A DNA stretch of 64,000 nucleotides, from the NCBI GenBank assembly GCA_965199975.1, contig OZ241340.1, positions 2,852,001 through 2,916,000 of the forward strand. Direction: 5' to 3'. This DNA comes from JASLDZ01 sp965199975 (lineage in GTDB: Bacteria; Pseudomonadota; Alphaproteobacteria; Caulobacterales; Caulobacteraceae). The translations under genes and the position numbers were made by a program. Below are positions 37,503 through 46,050 of this stretch, piece after piece. Every line of letters starts with the position of its first letter. The stretch's first letter is position 1. The notes beneath the pieces were generated by a model, which was not told where the DNA came from, did not search any database, and worked only from the letters and a program-made list of their open reading frames with translations.

Positions 37503-37859
37503 GTAGACCGTGCACGGCGGCGCACGGGGTATCCCGCCGTTGTCGGGCTCGTCCCGAAGCCCCAGCCGCCGAGTCACACCCCCGGTTCGCGGACCGCCGA
37601 ACCCTTGGGACATGGTCGAGGAGGCGACTGTCGTGAATGCAGGTCGGCGCGACTTATCCCCCTCGCCCGCCCGACTGATAGACTGGGCGAATGGATCACC
37701 GGACTCCCCACCCCGTCCGGACTGTCCGAACTCCTGAGTCCGGCCGCATAGTTGCTTGCCCGACAAGCAGTTGCGCCTCCGCACCGGACAGTCCGGACGG
37801 ACACGCGTGCATGCGCCTACGCCGGGACAAACCGCGCCGGCTCGGCTAGGAGGGCGCCC
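37503..37859. other. Long intergenic region with inverted repeats
   Basis: This 357-base stretch is the only long gap without a credible gene. It holds a short hairpin at 37584-37603 (GGTTCG/CGAACC around eight bases) and a long inverted repeat at 37713-37800. Small frames inside it, such as one of 52 codons from 37691, have no ribosome site or family-like pattern. A promoter for the downstream glycosyltransferase operon is expected, but I cannot fix its position. Confidence 0.6.
37713..37800. repeat. Perfect 16-bp inverted repeat with structured loop
   Basis: CCGTCCGGACTGTCCG at 37713-37728 and its exact reverse complement CGGACAGTCCGGACGG at 37785-37800 flank 56 bases. Inside the loop, TGCTTG and CAAGCA (about 37753-37769) form a second hairpin. 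Each outer arm also contains an 11-base dyad (CGGAC-T-GTCCG). It could be a folded RNA, a terminator or attenuator, a small repeat element, or a pair of operators. The sequence does not decide between these. Confidence 0.75.
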
Positions 37860-38621
37860 ATGTCGAATGCTGAGGCGCCCCAGGCTGCGGTGGTGATCGC
37901 CGTGCTCGACGAGGCGGAGAACGTCGGGGTCGTGTGCGCCGAAGTGCTGGCGGCCATGGGCGCCCCCGGCGCGGCCCCCTTCGAAGTGGTGTGGGTGGAC
38001 GACGGCTCGACCGACGACACGCCCGCCCGCCTCACCGCCCTGGCCGCGCGTGACCCGAGGGTCCGCCTCGTCCGCCACGACCGGCGCTGCGGCAAGAGCC
38101 AGGCGGTGCGCACCGGCGTGCTGGCCGCCCGCGCGCCGTGGATCGCCACGCTGGACGGCGACGGGCAGAACGACCCCGCCGACCTCCCCGCCATGCTGGC
38201 CGCCGCCCGCGCCGCGGGCGCCCCGGCCCCCCTCGTCGCGGGTGTGCGCGTACGGCGCGACGACCCGCGCTCGCGGCTGGTGGCCACGCGCTTGGCCAAC
38301 GGCTTCCGCCAGGCGGTGCTGAACGACCACTGCCCCGACACGGGCTGCGGCGTGAAGGTGTTCCGCCGCGATGACTTCCTGCGGCTGCCGGTGTTCGAGG
38401 GCATGCACCGCTTCCTGCCGGCGCTGTTCGCCCGCTACGGCCACCCGCTCATCAACATGGCCGTACGCCACCGGGCGCGCACGCATGGCCGCTCGAAGTA
38501 CACCAACTGGGGACGCGCGCTGGTGGGTGTGGTCGACCTCGTGGGCGTGATCTGGCTCACGCGGCGCACCCGCGCGCCCGCCCCCGCCGTCGAGGACCTG
38601 GCGCAGGCGGACCACGGGTGA
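37860..38621 (+). CDS. GT2 glycosyltransferase, polyprenyl-phosphate (DPM/ArnC-like)
   Basis: 253 residues with the GT-A fold: VVIAVLDEAENVGVVCAEVLAAM, WVDDGSTDDTPARL, DGDGQNDPADLP (the DXD-type motif) and GCGVKVFRRDDFLRLPVFEGMHRFLPALFARYG. The last part, HRARTHGRSKYTNWGRALVGVVDLVGVIWL, is the typical end of dolichol-phosphate-mannose-synthase-like enzymes. There is one possible C-terminal membrane helix. GGAGG lies seven bases upstream of the ATG at 37860. It should load a sugar onto a lipid carrier for the ArnT-like enzyme encoded next, which overlaps it (GTGA). Confidence 0.88.
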   Translation: MSNAEAPQAAVVIAVLDEAENVGVVCAEVLAAMGAPGAAPFEVVWVDDGSTDDTPARLTALAARDPRVRLVRHDRRCGKSQAVRTGVLAARAPWIATLDGDGQNDPADLPAMLAAARAAGAPAPLVAGVRVRRDDPRSRLVATRLANGFRQAVLNDHCPDTGCGVKVFRRDDFLRLPVFEGMHRFLPALFARYGHPLINMAVRHRARTHGRSKYTNWGRALVGVVDLVGVIWLTRRTRAPAPAVEDLAQADHG

Positions 38622-40327
38622 GCGACGCCCTCCTGAAGGGCTGGGGGGTCGAGGCGGGGCTGCGCGCGCGCCACTACGCGCTGCTGCTGCTGGTTGCGCT
38701 GGTCATGTTCGCGCCCGGCCAGTCGCGCCTGCCGCCGGTGGACCGCGACGAGAGCCGCTACGCCCAGTCCACCAAGCAGATGCTGGAGACGCGCGACTTC
38801 ATCAACATCCGCTACCAGGGCTACGCCCGCTACCTGCAGCCGGCGGGGATCTACTGGCTGCAGGCGGCCTCGGTTTCGGCGCTGTCGAACCCGCAGGCGC
38901 GCGAGATCTGGGCCTACCGCCTGCCCTCGCTCCTGGCCGCCACCACCGCGGTGCTGCTCACCGCCTACGTGGGGAGCGTGCTGTTCGGCCCGGGTGCGGG
39001 GCTGGTGGCGGCGCTGCTGATGGCCTTCAGCGTGCTGCTCGGCTTCGAGGCGCGCATGGCCAAGATCGACGCCTCGTTGCTGGCGGCGACGCTGCTCGCG
39101 CAGGCCATGCTGGCGCGGGTATGGACGATGCGCGCCCGCGTCATGGCCCACCCGCGCGCCACCGCGGCGCTGTTCTGGGCGGCGGTGGGCGTGGGCCTCA
39201 TGCTCAAAGGCCCGATAATCCTGCTGGTGGTCGGCGCCACGATCCTGGGCGTCGGGGCGACCAGCCGCGAGTGGGGATGGCTGAAGCGCCTTCACGCCGG
39301 CTGGGGCGTGCTGATCACGCTCGCCATCGCCCTGCCGTGGCTCGTGGCGATCGGGGTGATCAGCCACGGCGCCTTCTTCACCAAGGCGGTGGGCCACAAC
39401 CTGCTGGGCAAGGTCGCCGGCGGCGAGCAGCACCACGGCCAGCCGCCGGGCTACTACTTGGCGCTGCTCAGCGTCACCTTCTGGCCGGGCGCCTTCGCGC
39501 TGATCATGGCGGTGCCGTGGATCTGGCGCGAGCGGCGTTCGGACGCCGTGCGGTTCTGCATCTGGTGGGTGGTCCCGACCTGGATCGTCTACGAGGCGGT
39601 GGCCACCAAGCTGCCCCACTACGTCCTGCCGCTCTATCCGGCGCTGGCCGCGACGGCGGCGGCCGCGGCGCTGGCGCCGGGCGGCTGGGCGCGGCCGCGC
39701 GCCTGGGGCTGGGCCGGCGTCGGTTATGGCGTCGTGTGGCTGGCGGCGGGATTGGTCTTCGCCCTGCTGGGACCCCTCGCCCTGCACCTCGTGCAGCGCA
39801 TCGACGATCCCCTCGCAAGCGTTCTGGCCGTACTGGCCGTGCTGGCGCTGCTGGCGGCGGGAGCGCTGATGGCGACCGGGCGCAGGGCCCGGGCGCTGGG
39901 CGCCGCGGGAGCGGCGGCGGCGCTCGGGGCGACGAACGCCTATGCCGTGGCCGCGCCGCAGCTGACCTCGGTGTTCGTCAGCCCCCGCATCGCCGCCGAG
40001 GCGCGGCGCGTCGCCCCTTGCCCGGACACGGTGTTCGCCTCATCCGCTTACAGCGAACCCTCGCTGGTGTTCCTGGGCGGTACGCGCACGGCGCTCGTGG
40101 CCCCCGCGCCGGCCGCCGACTTCGTAGCGGGCGAGCGGCGCTGCCGCCTGGCGCTGATCGACGCCCGCCAACTTCCCGCCTTCGCGCAAGAAGCGGCCCG
40201 CGACGGTTTCACGCCGCGCCCGGTCGGCCATGTGCAGGGGCGCAACTACTCCACGGGCAAGCGGCTGGACCTTACCTTCTACGCCGGCGCGCCCGGCAAG
40301 ATCGGGCCGCCGCCGCCCACGCCATGA
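38618..40327 (+). CDS. ArnT/PMT-family lipid-linked sugar transferase
   Basis: 569 residues with about 11-12 membrane helices. The periplasmic N-terminal loop has PPVDRDESRYAQSTKQM, the acidic motif used by ArnT and PMT-family transferases, then YLQPAGIYWLQA. It has the family's long helical bundle and a C-terminal soluble domain (about 460-569). From the context it should take a sugar from the polyprenyl carrier made by the GT2 enzyme just upstream and put it on a lipid A, glycan or protein acceptor. The GTG start at 38618 overlaps the GT2 stop. The acceptor is unknown. Confidence 0.87.
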   Translation: MSDALLKGWGVEAGLRARHYALLLLVALVMFAPGQSRLPPVDRDESRYAQSTKQMLETRDFINIRYQGYARYLQPAGIYWLQAASVSALSNPQAREIWAYRLPSLLAATTAVLLTAYVGSVLFGPGAGLVAALLMAFSVLLGFEARMAKIDASLLAATLLAQAMLARVWTMRARVMAHPRATAALFWAAVGVGLMLKGPIILLVVGATILGVGATSREWGWLKRLHAGWGVLITLAIALPWLVAIGVISHGAFFTKAVGHNLLGKVAGGEQHHGQPPGYYLALLSVTFWPGAFALIMAVPWIWRERRSDAVRFCIWWVVPTWIVYEAVATKLPHYVLPLYPALAATAAAAALAPGGWARPRAWGWAGVGYGVVWLAAGLVFALLGPLALHLVQRIDDPLASVLAVLAVLALLAAGALMATGRRARALGAAGAAAALGATNAYAVAAPQLTSVFVSPRIAAEARRVAPCPDTVFASSAYSEPSLVFLGGTRTALVAPAPAADFVAGERRCRLALIDARQLPAFAQEAARDGFTPRPVGHVQGRNYSTGKRLDLTFYAGAPGKIGPPPPTP

Positions 40328-40385
40328 TCCGGAACGGCCAAGCTTGGCTCGCGTTGAAGCGCTATTGTTTTCGAGGGGGCGCGAC

Positions 40386-40562
40386 ATGCTCAAATGGGCC
40401 ATCATCTTCGCCGTCGTCGCGCTGATCGCGGGCGCGCTCGGCTTCGGCGGCGTGGCGGGCGCCTTCGCCGGCATCGCCAAGATCCTCTTCATCCTATTCC
40501 TGATCGGCTTCGTGATCTTCCTGGTGTTGGGGATCATGGCGGGAAAGGCCATCGCCAAGTAG
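40386..40562 (+). CDS. DUF1328-family (YtjA-like) small membrane protein
   Basis: 58 residues, MLKWAIIFAVVALIAGALGF followed by GGVAGAFAGIAKILFILF and a third hydrophobic stretch. The double-helix pattern with FGGVAGAFAGIAK is the DUF1328 signature. Function unknown; these proteins are common in Proteobacteria. GAGGGGGC lies before the ATG. It is convergent with arfB, five bases apart at the stops. A perfect 12-base palindrome, GCCAAGCTTGGC, is at 40336-40347 upstream. Confidence 0.85.
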   Translation: MLKWAIIFAVVALIAGALGFGGVAGAFAGIAKILFILFLIGFVIFLVLGIMAGKAIAK

Positions 40563-40567
40563 AGCGC

Positions 40568-40993
40568 CTACTCATCGGCCGAGGGCCGGCCGCGGCCGGC
40601 CTTCACGTCGGCGCGGATCGCCTTGCCGGCCAAGCGGCGCTGGCGCGAGCCGAAGGTGGGGCGTGTCGGGCGGCGTTTGGGCGGCGGTGGCGCAGCCGCG
40701 GCGGCGACGAGCTCGCGCAGTCTGGCCAGGGCGTCGTCGCGGTTCTGGCCCTGGGTGCGGAAGCGCCCCGCGGTGATCACCACCTCGCCGGCCGTCGTCA
40801 TGCGCCGCCCGGCCAGCGCCGGCAGCCGCTCGCGCACCCGCTCGGGCAGACAGGCGCTGCCGACTACGTCGAAGCGCAGTTGGGCGGTGGTGGCCACCTT
40901 GTTGACGTTCTGCCCGCCCGGCCCCGTGCCCGCGGTGTAGGTGAAAACGAGCTCGCCCTCTCCCACCCAAACGCCTGGGGCGAGCTCGATCAC
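40568..40993 (-). CDS. arfB: Peptidyl-tRNA hydrolase ArfB (alternative ribosome rescue)
   Basis: 141 residues from GTG at 40991-40993, which overlaps the pyk stop (GTGA). The release-factor motif GTGPGGQNVNKVATTAQLRFD puts GGQ at residues 26-28. The C-terminal tail is rich in basic residues (PPPPKRRPTRPTF...RRLAGKAIRADVKAGRGR), which in ArfB enters the empty mRNA channel. It frees stalled ribosomes without a stop codon. Confidence 0.93.
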   Translation of the reverse strand: MIELAPGVWVGEGELVFTYTAGTGPGGQNVNKVATTAQLRFDVVGSACLPERVRERLPALAGRRMTTAGEVVITAGRFRTQGQNRDDALARLRELVAAAAAPPPPKRRPTRPTFGSRQRRLAGKAIRADVKAGRGRPSADE

Positions 40994-42423
40994 CGCCGCC
41001 GGTCCGGCCCCGGCGCGTGGGCGAAGCGCATGAGGTTGGAGGAGCCCGGCGAGCCGAACGGCGTGCCCGCCAGGATCAGGATGCGCTCGTACGCCTGCGC
41101 CAGCCCCAGCTCGCAGGCGAGGCGCACGCCGATGCGGGTGGCCTCCTCCAGGTCCTGCGGACCCTCCGCCACACGCGGCTCGAGCCCCCAGACCAGGGCG
41201 AGGCGGCGCGCCACCCCCTCGTCGGTGGTGATGGCCAGCACCGGCTGCAGCGCCCGCTCCCGCGCCAGCCGCCGGGCGGAAGAGCCGCTGGCGGTGAAGG
41301 TTACGAGGCAGGCGGTGCCGCCCACGTCCGCGGCGCGCCGCGCGGCGGCGACCAGCGCGTCGGCGTCCTCCTCGGCCAGCGCGGTCTGCTCGGCGCGCAT
41401 GAGCGCCGGCCAGGTGGGGTCGCGCTCCACCCGCTCGATGATGCGCGCCATCATGCTCACCGCCTCCAGCGGGAACTGGCCGCTGGCGCTCTCGGCGGAG
41501 AGCATCATGGCGTCGGCCCCCTCGTAGACGGCGTTGGCCACGTCCGACGCCTCCGCCCGCGTGGGGGTGGCGCTGTGGGTCATGCTCTCGAGCATCTGGG
41601 TGGCGACGATGGCCGGCACGCCGCGGGCGCGGGCGGCGCGCAGGATGGCCTTCTGGGCCACCGGCACCTCCTCGGGCTCGAGCTCGACGCCGAGGTCGCC
41701 GCGAGCCACCATCACGCCGTCGCAGAGGTCGAGGATGGCGTCGAGGTCGTCCAGCGCGGCGGGTTTCTCGATCTTGGCCAGGCACGCCGCGCGCCCGGCG
41801 ACGATGCGGCGCAGCTCCGCCATGTCGGAGGGCTGCTGCACGAAGGAGAGCGCCACCCAATCAACACCCAGGCGCAGGGCGAAGGCCAGGTCCTCGCGGT
41901 CCTTGGGGGTTAAGGCGGGCACGGGGATCACCGCGCCGGGCAGCGCCAGGCCCTTGCGGTCGGAGAGCTCGGCGCCCTGCACCACCTTCACGTCGGCCCA
42001 GCCCTCGCCGGCGCCGGTCACCTCCAGCCGCACCTTGCCGTCGTCCACGAGGAGGAGGCCGCCGGGCCGCATCACCGAAAGCAGCTCAGGGTGCGGCAGG
42101 CACACCCGGCGCGCGTCCCCCGGCACCGGGTCGGAGTCGAGGCGCAGCCGGTCCCCCGGCGCGATGGGGATGCGTCCTTCGGCGAAGCGGCCAAGGCGGA
42201 TCTTCGGGCCCTGCAGATCGGCCAACGCCGCGAGGGGCCGCCCCACCTGGGGTTCTGCGGCGCGCACCGCCTCCAGCGTGGTGGCGTGGTCCTCGTGCGA
42301 GCCGTGGCTGAAGTTGAGGCGGAACACGTCGGCGCCCGCCTTCGCCAGGGCCAGCACCATGTCCGGCGCCCTGCTGGCGGGGCCGAGCGTGGCCACTATG
42401 CGGGCGCGGCGGGGTCGGATCAT
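40990..42423 (-). CDS. pyk: Pyruvate kinase
   Basis: Pyruvate kinase makes pyruvate and ATP from phosphoenolpyruvate in glycolysis. 477 residues. It has RIVATLGPASRAPDMVLALAKAGADVFRLNFSHGS at the start, DLQGPKIRLGRF, the active-site lysine region ACLAKIEKPAAL, VMVARGDLGVEL, ATQMLESM and AEASDVANAVYEGADAMMLSAESA. The C-terminal allosteric domain is complete. The stop overlaps arfB and the start overlaps the stop of the DUF1275 gene, so three genes are coupled. Confidence 0.97.
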   Translation of the reverse strand: MIRPRRARIVATLGPASRAPDMVLALAKAGADVFRLNFSHGSHEDHATTLEAVRAAEPQVGRPLAALADLQGPKIRLGRFAEGRIPIAPGDRLRLDSDPVPGDARRVCLPHPELLSVMRPGGLLLVDDGKVRLEVTGAGEGWADVKVVQGAELSDRKGLALPGAVIPVPALTPKDREDLAFALRLGVDWVALSFVQQPSDMAELRRIVAGRAACLAKIEKPAALDDLDAILDLCDGVMVARGDLGVELEPEEVPVAQKAILRAARARGVPAIVATQMLESMTHSATPTRAEASDVANAVYEGADAMMLSAESASGQFPLEAVSMMARIIERVERDPTWPALMRAEQTALAEEDADALVAAARRAADVGGTACLVTFTASGSSARRLARERALQPVLAITTDEGVARRLALVWGLEPRVAEGPQDLEEATRIGVRLACELGLAQAYERILILAGTPFGSPGSSNLMRFAHAPGPDRRR

Positions 42424-43127
42424 GACTCGCTCCGGGAGGATCGCAGGGCGGTGGCGGCGGCGGCGAGGATGGCGAGGACGGCCATGAGGCCCGCAGGCGC
42501 CGCCAGGGTCGTCAGCCCCCAGCGCGCATAGGCCGAGCCGCCCACGCCTGCACCCGCGAGCATGGCGAGCCACATCGGCAGCAACACGGCGACCGCGCCG
42601 CCGCCCCGGCCGAGGGCCCAGTCGGCGACGCCGTGGCCCAGCCGCACCAGCGTGCCGGTGATGTAGGCGGGCGTGACGGCCACCCCCTCGGCATGGGCGA
42701 TGGCGGTGTTGAGCATGCCCATGGCGGGCGCGGTGAGTATCAGGGCCGCGGAGCCCATCGCCAGCCGCCCGGCCGCCGCCGCCATCACGAGCAGCAGCGC
42801 CGTCAGCGTCAGCACCGCGGCGCGCCGCCATCGTCCCGCCGTCGCCGCCAGCGCGTGGCCTATGGCGGCGCCCACCACGAAGAGGGCGATCGTGCTGGCG
42901 AACAGCACGCCGGTCGGCCACGCCCCCTGCGCGAGCGCCACGCCCAGCCGGGTGGTGTCGCCGCTCATGAAGGAGACGAAGACGCCGCCGAAGGCCAGGA
43001 AGCCGGTCGCGTCGACCATCCCCGCGGCGAAGGTCAGGCCGAGCGCCAGAGCGACGTGGCCCAGGCCCCGCCCGCCGCGGGGCGACGACGCGGGGCGGGC
43101 CTCCCCCTCGGGCGTGGGCGCGGACAT
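42420..43127 (-). CDS. DUF1275 (YoaK-family) membrane protein
   Basis: About 235 residues with six hydrophobic helices. The pattern ALGLTFAAGMVDATGFLAFGGVFVSFMSGDTTRLG is the DUF1275 signature, followed by LNTAIAHAEGVAVTPAYITGTLVRLG. The function of this family is unknown. I chose the ATG at 43125-43127 (MSAPTPEG) over one 36 bases upstream. It precedes pyk and overlaps it by four bases, so it is in the pyk-arfB transcript. Confidence 0.86.
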   Translation of the reverse strand: MSAPTPEGEARPASSPRGGRGLGHVALALGLTFAAGMVDATGFLAFGGVFVSFMSGDTTRLGVALAQGAWPTGVLFASTIALFVVGAAIGHALAATAGRWRRAAVLTLTALLLVMAAAAGRLAMGSAALILTAPAMGMLNTAIAHAEGVAVTPAYITGTLVRLGHGVADWALGRGGGAVAVLLPMWLAMLAGAGVGGSAYARWGLTTLAAPAGLMAVLAILAAAATALRSSRSES

Positions 43128-43190
43128 GGCCGCCACCTGCCATGCGCCGCGCGCAGGCGGCAACCCGCTTCCGCAGCTGACCCTGTGCGC

Positions 43191-44177
43191 TCAGCGTTCG
43201 CCGACGACCTGCGCAGCCGCGCCCGGCGCCGAGCGGCCAGGCCGCTGCCCCGGCGCCAGCCCGTAGAACTGCAGCTGGAAGCGTGGCGAGGCGAACACCT
43301 TGCCCAGCCCGCGCGCCGCCTTGTCGTAGACGAAGGCGCGATCGGGCTGGCGCACGATCCACAGCAGGCCCGAGGCGGCGCCCAGCAGCAGCGCCTGCGC
43401 CATGCCGGTGACCTGCGAGGCGAGGGCCTTCACCCGTTGCGGCGGGTCGTGCAGCAGCGGCGTGTTGGTGCCGCCCTGGCCGTAGGTGAAGGTGCGCCGC
43501 ATGGCGTAGCGCAGGTTGATCCGCTCGGGCGCCGGATGCTCCCACACCCAGGCGGCGGGGTTCCAGCCCATCACGGCGCCGCGTCCAAGCATCCTGACGA
43601 AGAGCTCGTCGTCCTCGCCGCCGGTGAGGTTGAAGGCGGTGGAGAAAGGCGCCTGGGGATCGGGCAGAGCGGCGCGCTCCACCAGGCAACGCCCGGCGCC
43701 GTAGCCCTTGTGGACCCGCTGCTCGGTGGTAGGCCCGGCGAAGGTGAAGAAGTGCTCGAAATAGCGGCGGTGGCGGCGCACCTGCGCCGGCAGCGCCGCA
43801 CGCACCGGGGCGAACACCACATGGGCGCCCAGCCGCTCCCGCCCCGCGAGGAGCTCGGCCAGCCAGCGGGGCTGCGCCTCCTGGTCGTCGTCCAGGAAGG
43901 CCAGGAGCTCTCCTCGCGCCGCGCGCACGCCGGTGTTGCGCGCGGTCGCCACGCCCGGGCGGGGCTCGTGCACGTAGACGAGTGGAAAGGGCGCCTCGGC
44001 CTGCAGCGCCGCCACAGTCTCGCGGGCGGAGGGTTCGACGTCGTTGTCGACCACCACGATCTCGACCGTGTCGGCCTCCAAGCCCTCCTGCGCGAACACC
44101 GAGCGCAGAGCCCGCGCCAGGGGCTCGCGGCGGCGCTGCGTAGGAATGACGACGGAGGTGCGTTGGCCGGGAGGCAT
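43191..44177 (-). CDS. Family 2 glycosyltransferase
   Basis: 328 residues. The GT-A core has SVVIPTQRRREPLARALRSVFAQ, EIVVVDNDVEPSAR, PRPGVATARNTGVRAARGELLAFLDDDQEAQPRWL (the DDD nucleotide-sugar motif) and GGEDDELFVRM. The C-terminal part (ALLLGAASGLLWIVRQPDRAFVYDKAARGLGKVF) may have one membrane-associated helix. It resembles surface-polysaccharide glycosyltransferases, but the sugar and acceptor cannot be told. It lies 63 bases upstream of the DUF1275 gene on the same strand. Confidence 0.88.
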   Translation of the reverse strand: MPPGQRTSVVIPTQRRREPLARALRSVFAQEGLEADTVEIVVVDNDVEPSARETVAALQAEAPFPLVYVHEPRPGVATARNTGVRAARGELLAFLDDDQEAQPRWLAELLAGRERLGAHVVFAPVRAALPAQVRRHRRYFEHFFTFAGPTTEQRVHKGYGAGRCLVERAALPDPQAPFSTAFNLTGGEDDELFVRMLGRGAVMGWNPAAWVWEHPAPERINLRYAMRRTFTYGQGGTNTPLLHDPPQRVKALASQVTGMAQALLLGAASGLLWIVRQPDRAFVYDKAARGLGKVFASPRFQLQFYGLAPGQRPGRSAPGAAAQVVGER

Positions 44178-44256
44178 GGCGGACTCGCGCGTTGCGTCGC
44201 AGTCTTAGATCAACGCCATTACCGGACGGTGGATGCGGCGCAGCGTCCGCAGCCCC

Positions 44257-45939
44257 TCAGCGCGGCGCAGCCTCAGCGTAGAAGCGCACGAGGTCGGCCT
44301 TCATCTCGTGCGCGGCGGCCTGGTTGAGGTAGACCATGTGGCCGCTGGGATAATAGGCGAAGTGCAGATTGGCGTGCAGCGTGCGGTCGAGCTGCATGTG
44401 ATTGAGGTCGTACTCGGTGCCGAAGAACGGCGTGGCCATGTCGTAGATGCCGTTCAACGAATAGACCTGCAGGTGCGGATTCTCGCGCATGGCCGCCGAG
44501 AGATCGAGCGCCACGTCGGCCTGGTTGGTCCCTCCATAGGGCCCGCGCGAGCCGGGCGAGCGATGCTGGAAGCTCCACTGCAGCCCGTTCTGATAATACG
44601 TCGGTCGGTAGGTCAGGTCCGTCGAAAAGCCCAGGTCGCGCGCCAGATAGTCGTGGAACGACGAGACGAAGGCGCCAGAGATGCCGGTGTCCGAAGGATC
44701 GAACTCCTGGCTGTCGCCCGCCGCGTCCACATCTATGCCGGTGAAGCGGCTGTCGTAGCGGCCCAGCGTGCGGCGCTGGTCGCGCAGCAGCTCCTTGCGG
44801 AAGGCGCCGGGCTCCACGCGCAGGTCGCTGTCGAGGATGAAGCGGGTGGAGAGGCCCGTGTAGGCGGCGAGTTGTTGGGCCACCTGCTGGCGCTCGGCGT
44901 CGGACAGCTCCTGGCCTTCGGCCAACGCGTGCGCGTATGGGCCGTTTGCCCAGTCGCGTACTTGGCGCAGGTAGCCGGCGTCGGCGGTGGCCGCGATCTT
45001 GTGGTGGTAGGCGGCGGTGGCCGCGTAGGTCGGGACATAGTTGACCAGCTCCCGGTCGAAGCCCGGGTCGCGCCGGCCGTAGTTGAGGATCGAGGAGAGC
45101 AGCATCACCCCGTTCAGCTGCGCCCCGTCCTGCGCCAGCCGGTAGCTGAGCCCCGCCGAGCGCGTGGTGCCGTAGCTCTCGCCGAAGATGAACTTGGGGC
45201 TGTTCCAGCGGCCGCCCATGGTGAGGTAGCGCTCGATGCCGCGCGCGAAGGCGTCGATGTCGGGATCGGTGGCCCAGAAGGCCTTCAGCTCGGTGTCGCC
45301 CAGCGGCCGGGAGAAGCCGGTGCCGATGGCGTCAAGGAACACGAGGTCAGAGGTGTCGAGCAGGCTGTCGGGGTTGTTGCCGTAGCGGAAGGGCGGGCCG
45401 GCGGTGGCCTGGGGGCTGTCGGTGGTCACCCGCACGGGGCCTAGCGAGCCCATGTGCAGCCACACCGTCGAAGAGCCGGGGCCGCCGTTGTAGAAGAAGG
45501 TCACCGGCCGGTGCGGATCGGGCGCGCCGCCGCCGGCGGTATAAGCCACGTAGAACATGCTGGCGGTGGGCTTGCCTTCATCGTTCCTGATGGTGAGCGT
45601 GCCGGCCGTGGCGGTGTAGGCGATAGAGCGGCCGCCGATGGTGGCGCTGTGGTGGGTCACACGGCGGATCTCGTGCACAGGGGCCAGAGCTATGTCGGCG
45701 TCGGCCAGACGGTTGGCGCGGGCGCGCTCTGTGCGGGCGTCCTCGCCGGCCTGGGTGTCGGTCTCCTGCGGGCCGGTGGAGGGCTCGTCGGGCGTGCGAC
45801 TCGGCTTGGCGGCGCGCTTTGACGCGCGGCCGGGCTCGTCAGGGCTGCGTGCTGCGGTCCGCGACGGTGCGCTCTGGGCCACAGCCGGGCCGGCGAGGAG
45901 AACTAGGCCCAGGGCGGCGACGGAAGCGGAACGGAGCAT
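44257..45939 (-). CDS. S10-family serine carboxypeptidase-like secreted protein
   Basis: 560 residues with a signal peptide (MLRSASVAALGLVLLAGPAVAQ). A Pro/Ser/Thr/Asp-rich stretch at about 24-70 precedes the alpha/beta-hydrolase body. Signatures are FFYNGGPGSSTVWLHMGSLGPVRV, the nucleophile in FGESYGTTRSAGL, and in the last quarter the acid and His regions GIYDMATPFFGTEYDLNHM and YYPSGHMVYLN. These are the S10 catalytic elements. It should be a periplasmic or outer peptidase. The ATG at 45937-45939 precedes a proper signal peptide, so the longer open frame upstream is not used. It is divergent from the DUF2141 gene. Confidence 0.92.
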   Translation of the reverse strand: MLRSASVAALGLVLLAGPAVAQSAPSRTAARSPDEPGRASKRAAKPSRTPDEPSTGPQETDTQAGEDARTERARANRLADADIALAPVHEIRRVTHHSATIGGRSIAYTATAGTLTIRNDEGKPTASMFYVAYTAGGGAPDPHRPVTFFYNGGPGSSTVWLHMGSLGPVRVTTDSPQATAGPPFRYGNNPDSLLDTSDLVFLDAIGTGFSRPLGDTELKAFWATDPDIDAFARGIERYLTMGGRWNSPKFIFGESYGTTRSAGLSYRLAQDGAQLNGVMLLSSILNYGRRDPGFDRELVNYVPTYAATAAYHHKIAATADAGYLRQVRDWANGPYAHALAEGQELSDAERQQVAQQLAAYTGLSTRFILDSDLRVEPGAFRKELLRDQRRTLGRYDSRFTGIDVDAAGDSQEFDPSDTGISGAFVSSFHDYLARDLGFSTDLTYRPTYYQNGLQWSFQHRSPGSRGPYGGTNQADVALDLSAAMRENPHLQVYSLNGIYDMATPFFGTEYDLNHMQLDRTLHANLHFAYYPSGHMVYLNQAAAHEMKADLVRFYAEAAPR

Positions 45940-46050
45940 GGGAGAGCCGATATCCTTGAAGCGAAGGCGGGAACCATCCCCGAGGCTGGCGTCGACGTAA
46001 AGCGGGGTGACCTTCACCCGGCGACAGCCGCAGCGTATGTCTGCGCCGCA

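Noticed and set aside
37510..37737. A 75-codon frame in the long gap
   Set aside because: No ribosome site, Pro/Arg/Ser composition and no family pattern; the gap is better explained by inverted repeats and a promoter.
37691..37848. A 52-codon ATG frame across the 16-bp inverted repeat
   Set aside because: It has no Shine-Dalgarno sequence and its codons are dictated by the repeat arms.
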